Numbered from the stretch's first letter, positions 1 to 8,364 are shown. The stretch: 16,467 nt of DNA from JBFIHZ01 sp041601535 (GCA_041601535.1 JBFIHZ010000055.1:1-16467), one strand, 5' to 3'. Translations and numbers: made by a program. The notes: generated from the sequence alone by a model not told the origin.

Positions 1-1158
1 GAAATTCGGGATTCCCTGGGGGTGCGCGATCCGTCCTATCTTGCAGCGCTGGAAAGTGCAGTGGAACTGGACCCCACTTTTGTGCGTGCCTGGGCCGAGT
101 TGGCTGGGCTGCTCAGCTTTGATCATTTCGGGCAGCACAACGCCGAGTCCATTCAGCGTGTTGAGAAAATATTGACAAAAATCCGGACCATAGCGCCGCA
201 GTCAGCCGACTACCTGATCGCCCAGGCTTATTACACTTACTACGTTTTGCAGAATTACAAACAGGCTTACGAGCTGATCAATCAGGCCCAGTTGCTCCGG
301 CCAAATGATGAGCGCGTGATTGAATTGAAGTCATGGATCGAAAGACGTCTGGGTGATTATGATGCCAGGATTGAGTCGTTGCGGCTGGTGGGCTCACTGG
401 ACCCGAGAAACCCCTACTGGACGTTAATTCTGGTGCAAAACCTCATAGTCAATCACCAGTACGAGGAGGCAGCCCGGGAAACTGATCAAGCCACGATCAA
501 GAACCTCGATCTGGCGGTACTGAATAGCCTGTTGGAACTGAGGCACACGCACGAGCCGGCCCAATGGCGTGAGTCTCTGTCAGCGCTCGAAGCTGAATAT
601 GGTCAGACAGTGAGTCCGCAGGATTCGTGGAAAGCGCAAATTGCGAGCAGGGACTTTGCTGGGGCCGAACAAGCCCTGCAAGCCATTAAGGCCGAAAACC
701 AGAACGATCCCGACTGGACAGAAAACGATCTTTACATGTGGCTTGAAATAATTACTTATTGGTTTTTGCAGGACAGTGATCGACTGGCGCTCCAGCTGAA
801 CCGGATACAACCGGTTCTGGATGAAAGCCGGGACCCCAATGGTAATTTTTCAGATATCGACCGCTACCTCACCATGGCGTTTGTCAGCGCGGTTGAGGGC
901 AACCCTGAAGAAACCAAACGAATGGTCAGGACCTGGCGGCGCGAGGCTACTTCAGATCTGGCTGAGTTTTCCAATTTCCAGCATCACGCCTGCCGGGCAC
1001 TGGGAATGGCCGCCGCCACAGCCGCAGCGGTTGAGTGCATTCGTTCGGGTCTGGTAGTACCCAGTCAGATCATGCCTTTCTTCGAACCCTACCTGCCTTT
1101 CTATGATGCCATTCGGGGTGATTCGCAATTTGTTGAATTACTGGCAGAACTCAAATAA
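1..1158 (+). CDS. TPR-repeat protein, C-terminal part (5' end outside window)
   Basis: The frame is open from the first base (codon 1 = gaa) through a TAA at 1156-1158, so the gene starts upstream; an internal GTG at 22 is probably not the start. The product is soluble and helical. TPR-like units are visible, for example residues 11-40 (ALESAVELDPTFVRAWAELA) and repeats near ADYLIAQAYYTYYVL, YKQAYELINQAQLLRPND and RIESLRLVGSLDPRNPYW, with the usual Pro after an acidic residue at helix ends. C-terminal TPR blocks of this style are known behind a winged-helix DNA-binding domain (CadC type), an adenylate cyclase domain or a protein kinase domain. The missing N-terminus would decide between these, so only a protein-interaction role can be claimed. 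No clear terminator follows, and the next gene is over 300 bases away. Confidence 0.75.
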   Translation, partial: EIRDSLGVRDPSYLAALESAVELDPTFVRAWAELAGLLSFDHFGQHNAESIQRVEKILTKIRTIAPQSADYLIAQAYYTYYVLQNYKQAYELINQAQLLRPNDERVIELKSWIERRLGDYDARIESLRLVGSLDPRNPYWTLILVQNLIVNHQYEEAARETDQATIKNLDLAVLNSLLELRHTHEPAQWRESLSALEAEYGQTVSPQDSWKAQIASRDFAGAEQALQAIKAENQNDPDWTENDLYMWLEIITYWFLQDSDRLALQLNRIQPVLDESRDPNGNFSDIDRYLTMAFVSAVEGNPEETKRMVRTWRREATSDLAEFSNFQHHACRALGMAAATAAAVECIRSGLVVPSQIMPFFEPYLPFYDAIRGDSQFVELLAELK

Positions 1159-1465
1159 AAAGGTAATAGAGCACGTCAGTTTCGCTTGGCACGAATATCG
1201 CAGTTTAGAAATCTGCCAGCCACGTATCGACTTGACGGACAACCCCCGCAACCGCTCTCACTGACCACTTTCTTCTGCCCACGAGTTAGTCCGAGACCGC
1301 TGATTCCCCTCAAAGAAGCCCCTATCTTATTGATAATTGGTCCTAAATATGATTCTGAGGAAAATCTGATTTTTTCCTCATGCAGGCCCAGGTGATGTCA
1401 AAGAAACTGTTTGCAACCGGCTTGGCAATTCCGCCGCTAACCGGAGGAACCAGGAGATTGCAGAC
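1159..1465. other. Intergenic region, no gene seen
   Basis: There are 307 bases between the TPR gene and the small secreted protein. I see no convincing coding frame. The 3' half is AT-rich around 1325-1380 and holds a perfect inverted repeat (listed separately), so the promoter of the downstream gene probably lies there. I could not find a -35/-10 pair with good spacing; TATGAT at 1348-1353 is the best -10-like element. Confidence 0.5.
1356..1380. repeat. Perfect 9-bp inverted repeat TGAGGAAAA / TTTTCCTCA
   Basis: The left arm is 1356-1364, the spacer 7 bases and the right arm 1372-1380, with every position matching. It lies 85 bases upstream of the small secreted protein and directly after a TATGAT -10-like element. 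It could be an operator or a leader hairpin. It lacks a T-run after the right arm, so a standard terminator is unlikely. Confidence 0.5.
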
Positions 1466-1966
1466 ATGAGACGATTCAACAGGTTTATGGGATTCGCAAG
1501 CGCTTTATTGATCGGCACGCTGTTAACTCAAGGGACAGCGACGGCAGCTACCGACCAGGGCCGTTCACTCAAGGACAGGCAGTCCAGGATAGTCGGCGTT
1601 TGGGATGTCGAGGTAGTGGTTTCCAACTGTGAAACCAATGCCACGCTGTTCACATTTCTGGCCATGCACAGTTATACCGCCGGCGGCACCGGTCAGGTCG
1701 TTCCAGCGACGAATCCGGCCAGCACGTCGGCGTATATGATGACATGGCGCCACATCGCTGGTAACACCTATCAAATGGCGTTCAAGATGTATCGTTATGA
1801 TCCCAATGGGGTTGCCGTGGGCTGGACAGTCGTGAGCAACGAAGTATCTATCAACAATAACGCCACAGAATACGTCGGTGGTGGTGTAGCGGAGGCGTTT
1901 GACCTCGACGGCAACTTCCAGTTTGCCAGTTGCCCTGCCTTTACCGGGGCCCGCTTTAAAGGCTAA
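1466..1966 (+). CDS. Small secreted protein of unknown function
   Basis: The product is 166 residues. The N-terminus MRRFNRF is followed by a hydrophobic stretch (FASALLIGTLL) and a small-residue cleavage region (GTATAA), a typical Sec signal peptide. The mature part, about 135 residues, begins IVGVWDVEVVV and is rich in beta-forming and aromatic residues. It contains two cysteines (SNCETNA and FASCPAF) that could form a disulfide in the periplasm. Its look (GVWDV..V..C, W-R-H-x-x-G near the middle, A-R-F at the end) reminds me of uncharacterised secreted proteins in other bacteria, but I cannot name a characterised family. AGGAG-type ribosome-binding sequences lie within the 25 bases before the ATG, supporting this start. 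It appears to be a single-gene unit, closed by a hairpin just after the stop. Confidence 0.75.
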   Translation: MRRFNRFMGFASALLIGTLLTQGTATAATDQGRSLKDRQSRIVGVWDVEVVVSNCETNATLFTFLAMHSYTAGGTGQVVPATNPASTSAYMMTWRHIAGNTYQMAFKMYRYDPNGVAVGWTVVSNEVSINNNATEYVGGGVAEAFDLDGNFQFASCPAFTGARFKG

Positions 1967-1979
1967 TGGTCAACCGCAG

Positions 1980-2008
1980 GAGAGTCCGCCTATTCGTGGC
2001 GGACTCTC
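1980..2008 (+). terminator. Perfect 11-bp hairpin after the small secreted protein
   Basis: The arms GAGAGTCCGCC (1980-1990) and GGCGGACTCTC (1998-2008) are separated by a 7-base loop, TATTCGT. The hairpin starts 13 bases after the stop codon, as expected of a transcription terminator or an mRNA-protecting hairpin. No T-run follows on the plus strand (the sequence continues gcctggtaaaaa), so intrinsic termination is not certain. Confidence 0.5.
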
Positions 2009-2419
2009 GCCTGGTAAAAATATAATTGAACTTGACGAATTAATTGCCGGTAACAACAGCCGTGAAATCCACTTCGGCGGACGGGTAACGCCGCGTCGGT
2101 CGCCGACAATGATAATCATGCCACACTGAGATGGACCAGAGCGGCAGGACGTTAATCTAGGGGCCGCAGTTCTTCGCATACGCAGATGTCATGATATCCG
2201 CAGTTTTAACCTGACGGATCGTGATCGGACCACGCAGCCGGCCGGCAATAGCGGAGCATCATCTTCCGGTCTTACCCCGCTTCCTTTGTTCTTACTTGCA
2301 CATCACTGGTCACCGGATCTGACAGCCTTTATGTCTTTTGGCGCCGCCAATCGACTGACCAGTACGCTGTAATGTCATTGCAGGGGACGCCGTTCCAAAG
2401 CTTGCGTGAATGGGCATTT

Positions 2420-2448
2420 TTGATGTTATTATACTGTATACATTATAT
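2420..2448 (+). promoter_or_regulatory. Candidate sigma-70 promoter with TGTATACA palindrome
   Basis: TTGATG (2420-2425) and TTATAT (2443-2448) are separated by 17 bases in a very AT-rich block upstream of the asparaginase-like gene. The spacer contains the 8-bp palindrome TGTATACA (2435-2442), a natural place for a repressor. The same 8-mer recurs at 9338-9345 in the other divergent or leader region of this window. The elements are seen; the function is inferred. Confidence 0.4.
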
Positions 2449-2565
2449 TTACTGATAATATCTTAAACGCAAAACAGATTTTCCGCATTGGGTTCAGTTG
2501 CTACAAGTGGAATGAGATTGCGCTTTGGATCATACAGCCCAACCGCTCAGGAGTTGAATAGAGGC

Positions 2566-4332
2566 ATGAAAACAACAGCCCCCTGGTTGGTTTTTATCTT
2601 ATTGTTTCTTTCCAACTCGGCGGCGGCGGATGATCGTCTGAAAATTGCGGTGTTTTCCGGGCCTCGCGCGACCGTGCAGAGCAGTCCGCCACTGGTGACC
2701 AGCAACACGGCCCGCCGCCATTATGGACTGGAACAAACTGGTAGCTCCGTGCCAGCAATTTCGGGTTACGACCCTCTTGTGCCGCAGAGGCTGGCGGCAC
2801 CGGTCGAAGTCTTAATCGAAATGTACAGCGCTCATCCACTGGAAATGGACGCGGCTGAGTTGTATGCACCACCGGATGGGTATGTCGATGCGGAGGGGGC
2901 GTTTTACCTTGAACGGCAAAATCCCGAAGACAAACCCGTTCTCAAAGTCACCCTGAGCCCGGATGACGGTTTGTATGCGCTACCCTATATGGCTCGCCAG
3001 GCGGACGGTACGGCCTGGGAGGGAGACTGCGTGTTTCCCGGAGCACCCTCCGCTCAATGCCGGCAACCCTTTTATCCCGATGCTTCCCGATTGTTTGAGG
3101 AGATCGATCGCGGTCTGTCCGGTAGAAGCCCGGATGGTAAAGCCAACATCCTCGCCTCAAGGGCAGAGTTTGATTTTTTTCGAGCACTGCCTTCCGCTGG
3201 TTACACCAAAGGCCTGCCCGAAACACTCAGAACCGACGCCGGGGCTGGAGACATCCCTGCCGAAATTCTCGGCGACGACTACTTCGTTTACAAACCCTTC
3301 CATCTGGGCAATAACGCCCGCTATCACGACCTGGCGAAAGCAAGCAATGCGGTCCAGCAAGCACTGGACTCAGACCGCTATGCAGGGGGTATTTGGTTGG
3401 AGGCCAGCCCTTCCATTGAAGAGACGCTGTACTGGTTAAATCTCATTACGAACACGACACTGCCCCTGGTGGGTGTTGCAGCGCAACGTCCGCATGGCGA
3501 ATTGTCTGCTGACGGACCGCGCAACATCGTTGATGCCGTTGATTACATTCTTTCCCGCCAATGGGCGGATGCTGAGGGCAAAGACCGGCTTGGCGTGGTG
3601 CTGGTTGAAGCAGAGTCAATCTTCGCCAGCCGGCAGGTTCAAAAAACAGATGCCCGGCCGGGTGGGTATACCGCCACCGGCGATTACGGCGGGGTCATAG
3701 GCAGCATCGGTGCACCCGGCGAACCCGTGGTGTACTTCGTGCCAACCCGGCAACACACGTGGAATTCCGCAATCAGGCTGTCAGAGTTACCGCAGGCCGT
3801 TGACGGCGTCCGTCAAAGGGATGGAAAACTCAACTGGGTGCGTATAGACACACGTGCAGCCAATGGCGACCTGGTGGCGGATGCTTTGCCACGAATCTCC
3901 ATTGTAAAGATGGCACATTACGACCAAAACGATTCAACCGAAAATCCCGAGGCGGCGGTGCAAGTTATGGCCACGATCAAAGCCAATTTGCAGGAAAACC
4001 CACTGTCAGGATTTGTTGCCGAAGGCGAATCTCCATACGGAAACATGACAAGAGAGCAAACCCGTGCACTGGAGATCGCCGCATTCACCGGCATGCCCAC
4101 TGTATCAGTGGGCAGGGGAAACGCAGGTGGGGTTACCGCCACGCGGCCGTACAACCTGTTTATTGAAGGAAACAACCTTACTGCCACCAAGGCACGCCTG
4201 CTGTTAATGGCCAGCATGCTGAAGTACGGCAGTTTGCCAATTGCCAGTGATCCTCGAAATCCAACAGCGGAAGAAAAGCGGGCCGTCCGAGCCATGGTAT
4301 CCCGCTATCAATCCGTGTTTGACCTGCATTAA
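2566..4332 (+). CDS. Secreted asparaginase-fold protein with altered active site
   Basis: The product is 588 residues. The frame is open from 2488, but I choose the ATG at 2566 because a clear Sec signal peptide starts there (MKTTAPWLVFILLFL, cleavage near SAAA-DD) and AGGAG lies at 2549-2553. The asparaginase/glutaminase superfamily is indicated by residues 278-287 (LEASPSIEET), which line up with THGTDTLEET, followed by YWLNLITNTTLPLVGV and the strongly conserved SADGPRN. The C-terminal part ends with a GNM..ALEIAAFTG.P.V..GRGNAGG segment typical of the second domain. In the family motif THGTDT the catalytic Thr-Asp pair becomes Ser281-Pro282, and the N-terminal GGTIA region reads SGPRATV (31-37). 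At 588 residues it is much longer than ordinary asparaginases (about 330). Loss of the Asp argues against normal asparaginase activity; it may bind or cleave another amide, or be a non-enzyme. It sits 11 bases upstream of the DUF5916 gene, probably cotranscribed. Confidence 0.75.
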   Translation: MKTTAPWLVFILLFLSNSAAADDRLKIAVFSGPRATVQSSPPLVTSNTARRHYGLEQTGSSVPAISGYDPLVPQRLAAPVEVLIEMYSAHPLEMDAAELYAPPDGYVDAEGAFYLERQNPEDKPVLKVTLSPDDGLYALPYMARQADGTAWEGDCVFPGAPSAQCRQPFYPDASRLFEEIDRGLSGRSPDGKANILASRAEFDFFRALPSAGYTKGLPETLRTDAGAGDIPAEILGDDYFVYKPFHLGNNARYHDLAKASNAVQQALDSDRYAGGIWLEASPSIEETLYWLNLITNTTLPLVGVAAQRPHGELSADGPRNIVDAVDYILSRQWADAEGKDRLGVVLVEAESIFASRQVQKTDARPGGYTATGDYGGVIGSIGAPGEPVVYFVPTRQHTWNSAIRLSELPQAVDGVRQRDGKLNWVRIDTRAANGDLVADALPRISIVKMAHYDQNDSTENPEAAVQVMATIKANLQENPLSGFVAEGESPYGNMTREQTRALEIAAFTGMPTVSVGRGNAGGVTATRPYNLFIEGNNLTATKARLLLMASMLKYGSLPIASDPRNPTAEEKRAVRAMVSRYQSVFDLH

Positions 4333-4343
4333 ACCGGGATATC

Positions 4344-6779
4344 GTGTTCATTCAGCCGCTCAGAGAAAAAACCCCGCCATTGCGGTGCGCCGCATTTTTG
4401 CTGCCTTGCTTGATGTCGGCGCATCTGACGGCTGCCGGCACACCCCCCGATCAACCCGCTACCAGTAAAACAGTAGTGGTGTTGTCGGAAAGCATCATCC
4501 CGGTTCCGCACCTGGATCATATCGAAGCGGCAATTACCATTGATGGCCTACTGAATGAAACCGCCTGGAGAGGCCAACCTCTGATTGAAAAGCTGCGGGT
4601 AACGGAACCGGACACCCTGGCGCAACCTGTGCATGGCACCGAATTCAGAATGTTCGCCACTGAGGAAGGCGTATACGCATCCTTTAAACTGGAGCAACCG
4701 CCTGACACCATTGTGCAGCGCTTTACCCGCAGGGATGAATACGATGTTGCCCGGGACAATGTGGCATTCACACTGGACACGTCCGGTGAGGGGCGCTACG
4801 CCTACTGGCTTAACCTTTCATTGGGCGATGTGCAGATGGATGGCACCATCAAGCCAGAGCGCCAGACCAACTCTGAATGGGATGGCGCCTGGTATGGCGC
4901 GACTCAACTGACCGAACACGGCTGGAGTGCAGAATTCTACGTGCCCTGGTCGCAAATGGCCATGCCCAAAGTGGATGGTGTGCGACGAATCGGTTTGTAT
5001 ATTGAGCGCCAGGTGGCGTATTTGGGCGAGCGCTGGGGCTGGCCCGGCCTGCCCGAATCGCAGCCCAGGTTTCTGAGCGCGTTTCAGGTTACACAGTTTC
5101 AGGCGGTTGATCCGCGTCAACAGTGGTCGCTGTTTCCGTATGCCTCCGCGACATACGACCGCATCGATGAAGATATGAAGTACCGCACCGGCATGGACAT
5201 GTTTTGGCGGCCTTCAAGCAATTTTCAGCTTACCTCAACGCTTTTTCCCGACTTTGGATCAGTGGAAACAGATGATGTGGTGGTCAACCTCACCGCCGAT
5301 GAAACCTTCTTTCCCGAGAAGCGCCTGTTTTTCCAGGAAGGTCAGGATATTTTCAATACAACGCCACGCTCTGAAGCGGAGTTTGGCCAGCAACTGATTC
5401 TGGTAAATACACGGCGGATCGGAGCCCGACCCAAACCACCAGAGCTGCCTGAAGGAGTTCGCCTGCCGGTGCGTGAGGCAGTGCGCCCCACCGACCTTTT
5501 AGGCGCGGCCAAAGCCACAGGTCAGGTCGGTCAATTCCGCTACGGAGTGATGGCTGCTTTCGAGGACAACAGCACCTTTAGGGTGGACGACCAGGTCTAC
5601 ACCCAGTCAGGTCGGGATTTCACCGCATTGAGGTTGTTGTATGAGGACAGCAAGGGGGCTGCGTACCGCGGGCTGGGATTAATATCTACCATGGTGGCTC
5701 ATCCGGATGGGAACGCCATGGTCCACGGGTTGGATTTTCACCGCTTGAGTCTGAATGGAGCATGGAGTGTGGAAGGCCAGCTGCTTTATTCAGACCGGGA
5801 TGCCAGCGACAAAGGTTTTGGTGGGTTCGTTGATGTGGATTACAACTCCAGCAAAGGGATCACACACACCCTGCAACTGACAGCCTTTGACCGCTATCTT
5901 AACATTAACGATATGGGGTTCCAGCTGCGTAACGACACGCGCGATGTGCGCTATGCATTTGAATGGGTAACATCCAATTTGACCCGGGTCCGCGATCTCA
6001 ATTGGGGTACGTTTGTGCGTTATGCCGAAAACTGGGATGGGTACCGAACCAACATTGGCACGGGCACCAATATTGGTGTGACCCTGAATAACCTGGATTT
6101 TCTGGATATGGACGTGTCGTATTTTCCATATCGGTTTGACGACCGCAATAGCTTTGGCCATGGCACCTTCCTGATTGAAAAGAAAACCAATTTCCGGCTG
6201 TCCTACGAGACCGATACCGCCAGAAAATACAGTTTTTATGGCAAGGCTGCATTACTGGGGGAAGATCTCGGTGGCCACACAATGGAATGGGTAGCCGGCC
6301 TTACCTGGAGGCCCGCTGATAACGCCACACTTGGGCTCAAAATCGGCCATCTTAAGCGACGCGGATGGCTGCTATACCAGGAAGCTCAAAACTTCACCAC
6401 ATTCAACGCTTCGCAATGGAGGCCGGAATTGAGTTTTGACTTTTTTCCTTCTGCCCGACAACAGTTCAGCCTGGTGTTCCAATGGGTTGGAATTCGTGCC
6501 CTGGAAGATCGTTTCTATACCTTGAATGAAGGGACAACAGAGTTGCTTGAGGTTACCAAACCACCCGGTGCATCGGATGATTTCAGCATTTCCCAATTGA
6601 ACTTCCAGGTACGTTACCGCTGGCAAATAGCCCCCCTTTCCGATCTGTTCGTGGTGTATACCAAAAGCGATTCTGAACGTACTGGCCTGCGAGCCTTTGA
6701 TGACCTGTTTGAAGAATCATGGCGCCAGCCCCTGGGCGACCAATTGGTGGTAAAGCTGCGCTACCGGTTCGGCTCTTAG
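4344..6779 (+). CDS. CBM9-like / DUF5916 outer-membrane barrel protein
   Basis: The product is 811 residues. The GTG at 4344 gives a signal peptide (KTPPLR, then a CAAFLLPCLMSAHLTAA core) and lies 11 bases after the previous stop; no strong ribosome-binding site is seen, so translation may be coupled. Residues about 55-235 look like a CBM9-type carbohydrate/sugar-acid binding module: AAITIDGLLNETAWRG, then a YASFKL strand, a RRDEYDVARDNVAFTLDT segment, YWLNLSLGDVQMDG and WSAEFYVPWSQM. The rest is rich in alternating aromatic strands (FQLTSTLFPDFGSVE, RLFFQEGQDIF, LRYRFGS at the end), as in DUF5916 proteins predicted to be outer-membrane barrels. The FFPEKRLFFQEG segment is characteristic of that family. 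Role unknown: perhaps substrate capture or uptake at the cell surface together with the asparaginase-like protein. Family call fairly sure; function not. Confidence 0.8.
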   Translation: MFIQPLREKTPPLRCAAFLLPCLMSAHLTAAGTPPDQPATSKTVVVLSESIIPVPHLDHIEAAITIDGLLNETAWRGQPLIEKLRVTEPDTLAQPVHGTEFRMFATEEGVYASFKLEQPPDTIVQRFTRRDEYDVARDNVAFTLDTSGEGRYAYWLNLSLGDVQMDGTIKPERQTNSEWDGAWYGATQLTEHGWSAEFYVPWSQMAMPKVDGVRRIGLYIERQVAYLGERWGWPGLPESQPRFLSAFQVTQFQAVDPRQQWSLFPYASATYDRIDEDMKYRTGMDMFWRPSSNFQLTSTLFPDFGSVETDDVVVNLTADETFFPEKRLFFQEGQDIFNTTPRSEAEFGQQLILVNTRRIGARPKPPELPEGVRLPVREAVRPTDLLGAAKATGQVGQFRYGVMAAFEDNSTFRVDDQVYTQSGRDFTALRLLYEDSKGAAYRGLGLISTMVAHPDGNAMVHGLDFHRLSLNGAWSVEGQLLYSDRDASDKGFGGFVDVDYNSSKGITHTLQLTAFDRYLNINDMGFQLRNDTRDVRYAFEWVTSNLTRVRDLNWGTFVRYAENWDGYRTNIGTGTNIGVTLNNLDFLDMDVSYFPYRFDDRNSFGHGTFLIEKKTNFRLSYETDTARKYSFYGKAALLGEDLGGHTMEWVAGLTWRPADNATLGLKIGHLKRRGWLLYQEAQNFTTFNASQWRPELSFDFFPSARQQFSLVFQWVGIRALEDRFYTLNEGTTELLEVTKPPGASDDFSISQLNFQVRYRWQIAPLSDLFVVYTKSDSERTGLRAFDDLFEESWRQPLGDQLVVKLRYRFGS

Positions 6780-7037
6780 ACGATCCATGTGGCTTTCGCA
6801 ATGCACGTATCAAGCCGCCTGTGCTGTCGCAGAACCGCATCAGACCGGCATCGTCGCAGCACTCGGATTCAAATCGCCTTGAATGCTGGAAGACTGCTGT
6901 GTTTCCCAGAGGCGCAGCTCAAACAAGCGATAGAGACAGGCAAAATGAAGTGGACACCGGTGTGATTGGTTGGCCCAGTCTCACAGAGTTTAGCTGCCTC
7001 CATGTCAGGGCGCTTGAAAGGATTATATTGACTTTTT

Positions 7038-7739
7038 ATGGCAATTCACCCCGCTAAACTCAGCCTGGTATTCGTGATCCCTGTACTGGCAAGTGGTGCA
7101 GCCTCTGCCCACGGCATCCACGGTCCAGACCGCGCCTTTATTGAAGCTAACTCTGGCTTTGCACCAGCTGCATTTATGTACTTGGGTGCGAAGCATATGA
7201 TCACTGGTTATGATCATCTTCTGTATTTGGCCGGCGTGGTTTTCCTTCTAAGGAACTTTCGTGATGTTATAAAACTGGTCTCCCTGTTCGCATTGGGCCA
7301 CAGCATTACACTCTTGTTCGGCGTACTTGCCAATGTACAGGTCAATGCCTATCTGGTGGATGCCTTGATCGGTTTTTCAGTTGTTTATAAAGCCTATGAA
7401 AATTTGAGTTATCTGACCAGAAACAAAGTGCGGCCGACCGGGGTTTCGGCATCAATACCATTCGCGGTTTTTTCGTTTGGCCTGGTGCATGGGTTTGGAC
7501 TGGCCACCAAACTTCAAGAATTCAATATTCCAAAAGAAGGCCTGGTTACCAATATTCTATCTTTCAATATCGGCGTGGAAGTCGGCCAGGTGTTGGCCTT
7601 GGCGGGCATCGTTGCCGTCTGTAAATTTTATCACCGCTTGTCCAATTTCAATACATTCTTCGTGTTCGCAAACTGGCTGATTCTGTTTGCAGGCTTCTTG
7701 TTAATGGGTTACCAACTCACTGGATACTTCTATGCTTAA
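7038..7739 (+). CDS. HupE/UreJ-family membrane protein
   Basis: The product is 233 residues. A signal-like N-terminus (LSLVFVIPVLASGAASA) is followed by HGIHGPDRAFI, then about six membrane segments. Family marks are visible: GAKHMITGYDHLLYLAGVVFL, FALGHSITLLFG and FGLVHGFGLA, which place conserved His and Asp residues near or within membrane helices, as in HupE/UreJ permease-like proteins linked to nickel or other divalent metals. I see no hydrogenase or urease gene here, so the metal is unknown. The only purine-rich site before the ATG is AAAGGA at 7017-7022, 15 bases away, which is weak. The preceding 258 bases hold no gene I can support. The gene ends inside the next one (8-base overlap), so the two are translated as a pair. 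Confidence 0.8.
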   Translation: MAIHPAKLSLVFVIPVLASGAASAHGIHGPDRAFIEANSGFAPAAFMYLGAKHMITGYDHLLYLAGVVFLLRNFRDVIKLVSLFALGHSITLLFGVLANVQVNAYLVDALIGFSVVYKAYENLSYLTRNKVRPTGVSASIPFAVFSFGLVHGFGLATKLQEFNIPKEGLVTNILSFNIGVEVGQVLALAGIVAVCKFYHRLSNFNTFFVFANWLILFAGFLLMGYQLTGYFYA

Positions 7740-8364
7740 GCAATACTCCGTGGGCCAAATGTCCACCACCCTTCTGATCGGTACAGCAATTGCTTTTCTG
7801 CTCGCTCTGTTAATTGTGCTGGTTTTCATTCTACCCGCTGAATACGGTAAAGACCCGACGGGTCTGGGCGAAAAATTTGGTTTGAATGAAATGTCGATGG
7901 AACCTAGGACAGTGGAAGGTTCGAGCAACATAGCCAACCCGCCCGAACTTCAATCTGCGGCCGAAGCAGACAATACGGAAGCAGCGCACACCAGCCATCA
8001 ACCACCATTTCAGTTTATGCAAACAGAGTTGGCAATTGCCGGCGATGGCTCGGTTGAATATAAATTTGATATGCAAGCCGGTAATACAATCCATTACACA
8101 TGGTCAGTTAGTGATGGCGGACTTGCATACGCAGATCTACACGGCCACACGCCAGGGCCTGGTGGGGCACCAGAGGACGAAATACTCGTTCAATACCTTG
8201 ATACGCAGGAAGCCAACACAGTTAGCGGCACGTTCACGGCGCCGTTTGATGGAGAGCACGGCTGGTATTTTCTGAACCTGGAGGCAGGGGAAGTCACCAT
8301 TACAGTTCAGGCAAGTGGCCATTGGGATCACCACGAGATGTTAGCCATCGAACCGTTATTCTAG
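7732..8364 (+). CDS. Single-pass transmembrane anchor protein, partner of the HupE-like protein
   Basis: The product is 210 residues; its ATG overlaps the end of the HupE/UreJ-type gene. A membrane helix spans about residues 13-35 (LLIGTAIAFLLALLIVLVFI), followed at once by LPAEYGKDPTGLGEKFGLNEM. That LPAEYG-DPTG-LGL-EM block is a hallmark I know from proteins annotated as transmembrane anchor protein next to HupE/UreJ genes. A flexible Glu/Ala-rich linker leads to a periplasmic beta-rich domain (ELAIAGDGSVEYKFDM, IHYTWSV, GTFTAPFDGEHGWYFLNL). The domain carries several His residues (YADLHGHT, HWDHHEM) that could bind a metal. The likely role is a membrane-tethered accessory of the HupE-like protein, perhaps in metal handling; the biochemical activity is not known to me. 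Confidence 0.7.
   Translation: MLKQYSVGQMSTTLLIGTAIAFLLALLIVLVFILPAEYGKDPTGLGEKFGLNEMSMEPRTVEGSSNIANPPELQSAAEADNTEAAHTSHQPPFQFMQTELAIAGDGSVEYKFDMQAGNTIHYTWSVSDGGLAYADLHGHTPGPGGAPEDEILVQYLDTQEANTVSGTFTAPFDGEHGWYFLNLEAGEVTITVQASGHWDHHEMLAIEPLF

Larger units (their letters stand above)
1967..2565. other. Long intergenic region, no gene seen
   Basis: About 600 bases separate the small secreted protein from the asparaginase-like gene. Apart from the hairpin at 1980-2008 and the AT-rich promoter-like block at 2416-2465, I find no RNA gene, no repeat and no ORF with recognisable protein character on either strand. The short frames here (for example 1970-2179 minus) are rich in Arg, Ser and Pro and look like noise. 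The last 78 bases are open in the frame of the next gene, but the signal peptide begins only at 2566. Confidence 0.5.

Noticed and set aside
2488..2565. Longer N-terminus for the asparaginase-like protein from 2488
   Set aside because: The 26 extra residues are polar and would bury the clear signal peptide that begins at 2566.
5790..6161. Minus-strand frame of 123 codons inside the barrel gene
   Set aside because: It is a shadow of the well-supported plus-strand DUF5916 gene; no family character or start signal.
6719..7057. Plus-strand open frame of 112 codons spanning the end of the barrel gene and the gap before the HupE-like gene
   Set aside because: It begins inside the DUF5916 gene, has no ribosome-binding site, no recognisable domain and an Arg/Ser/Pro-rich composition.
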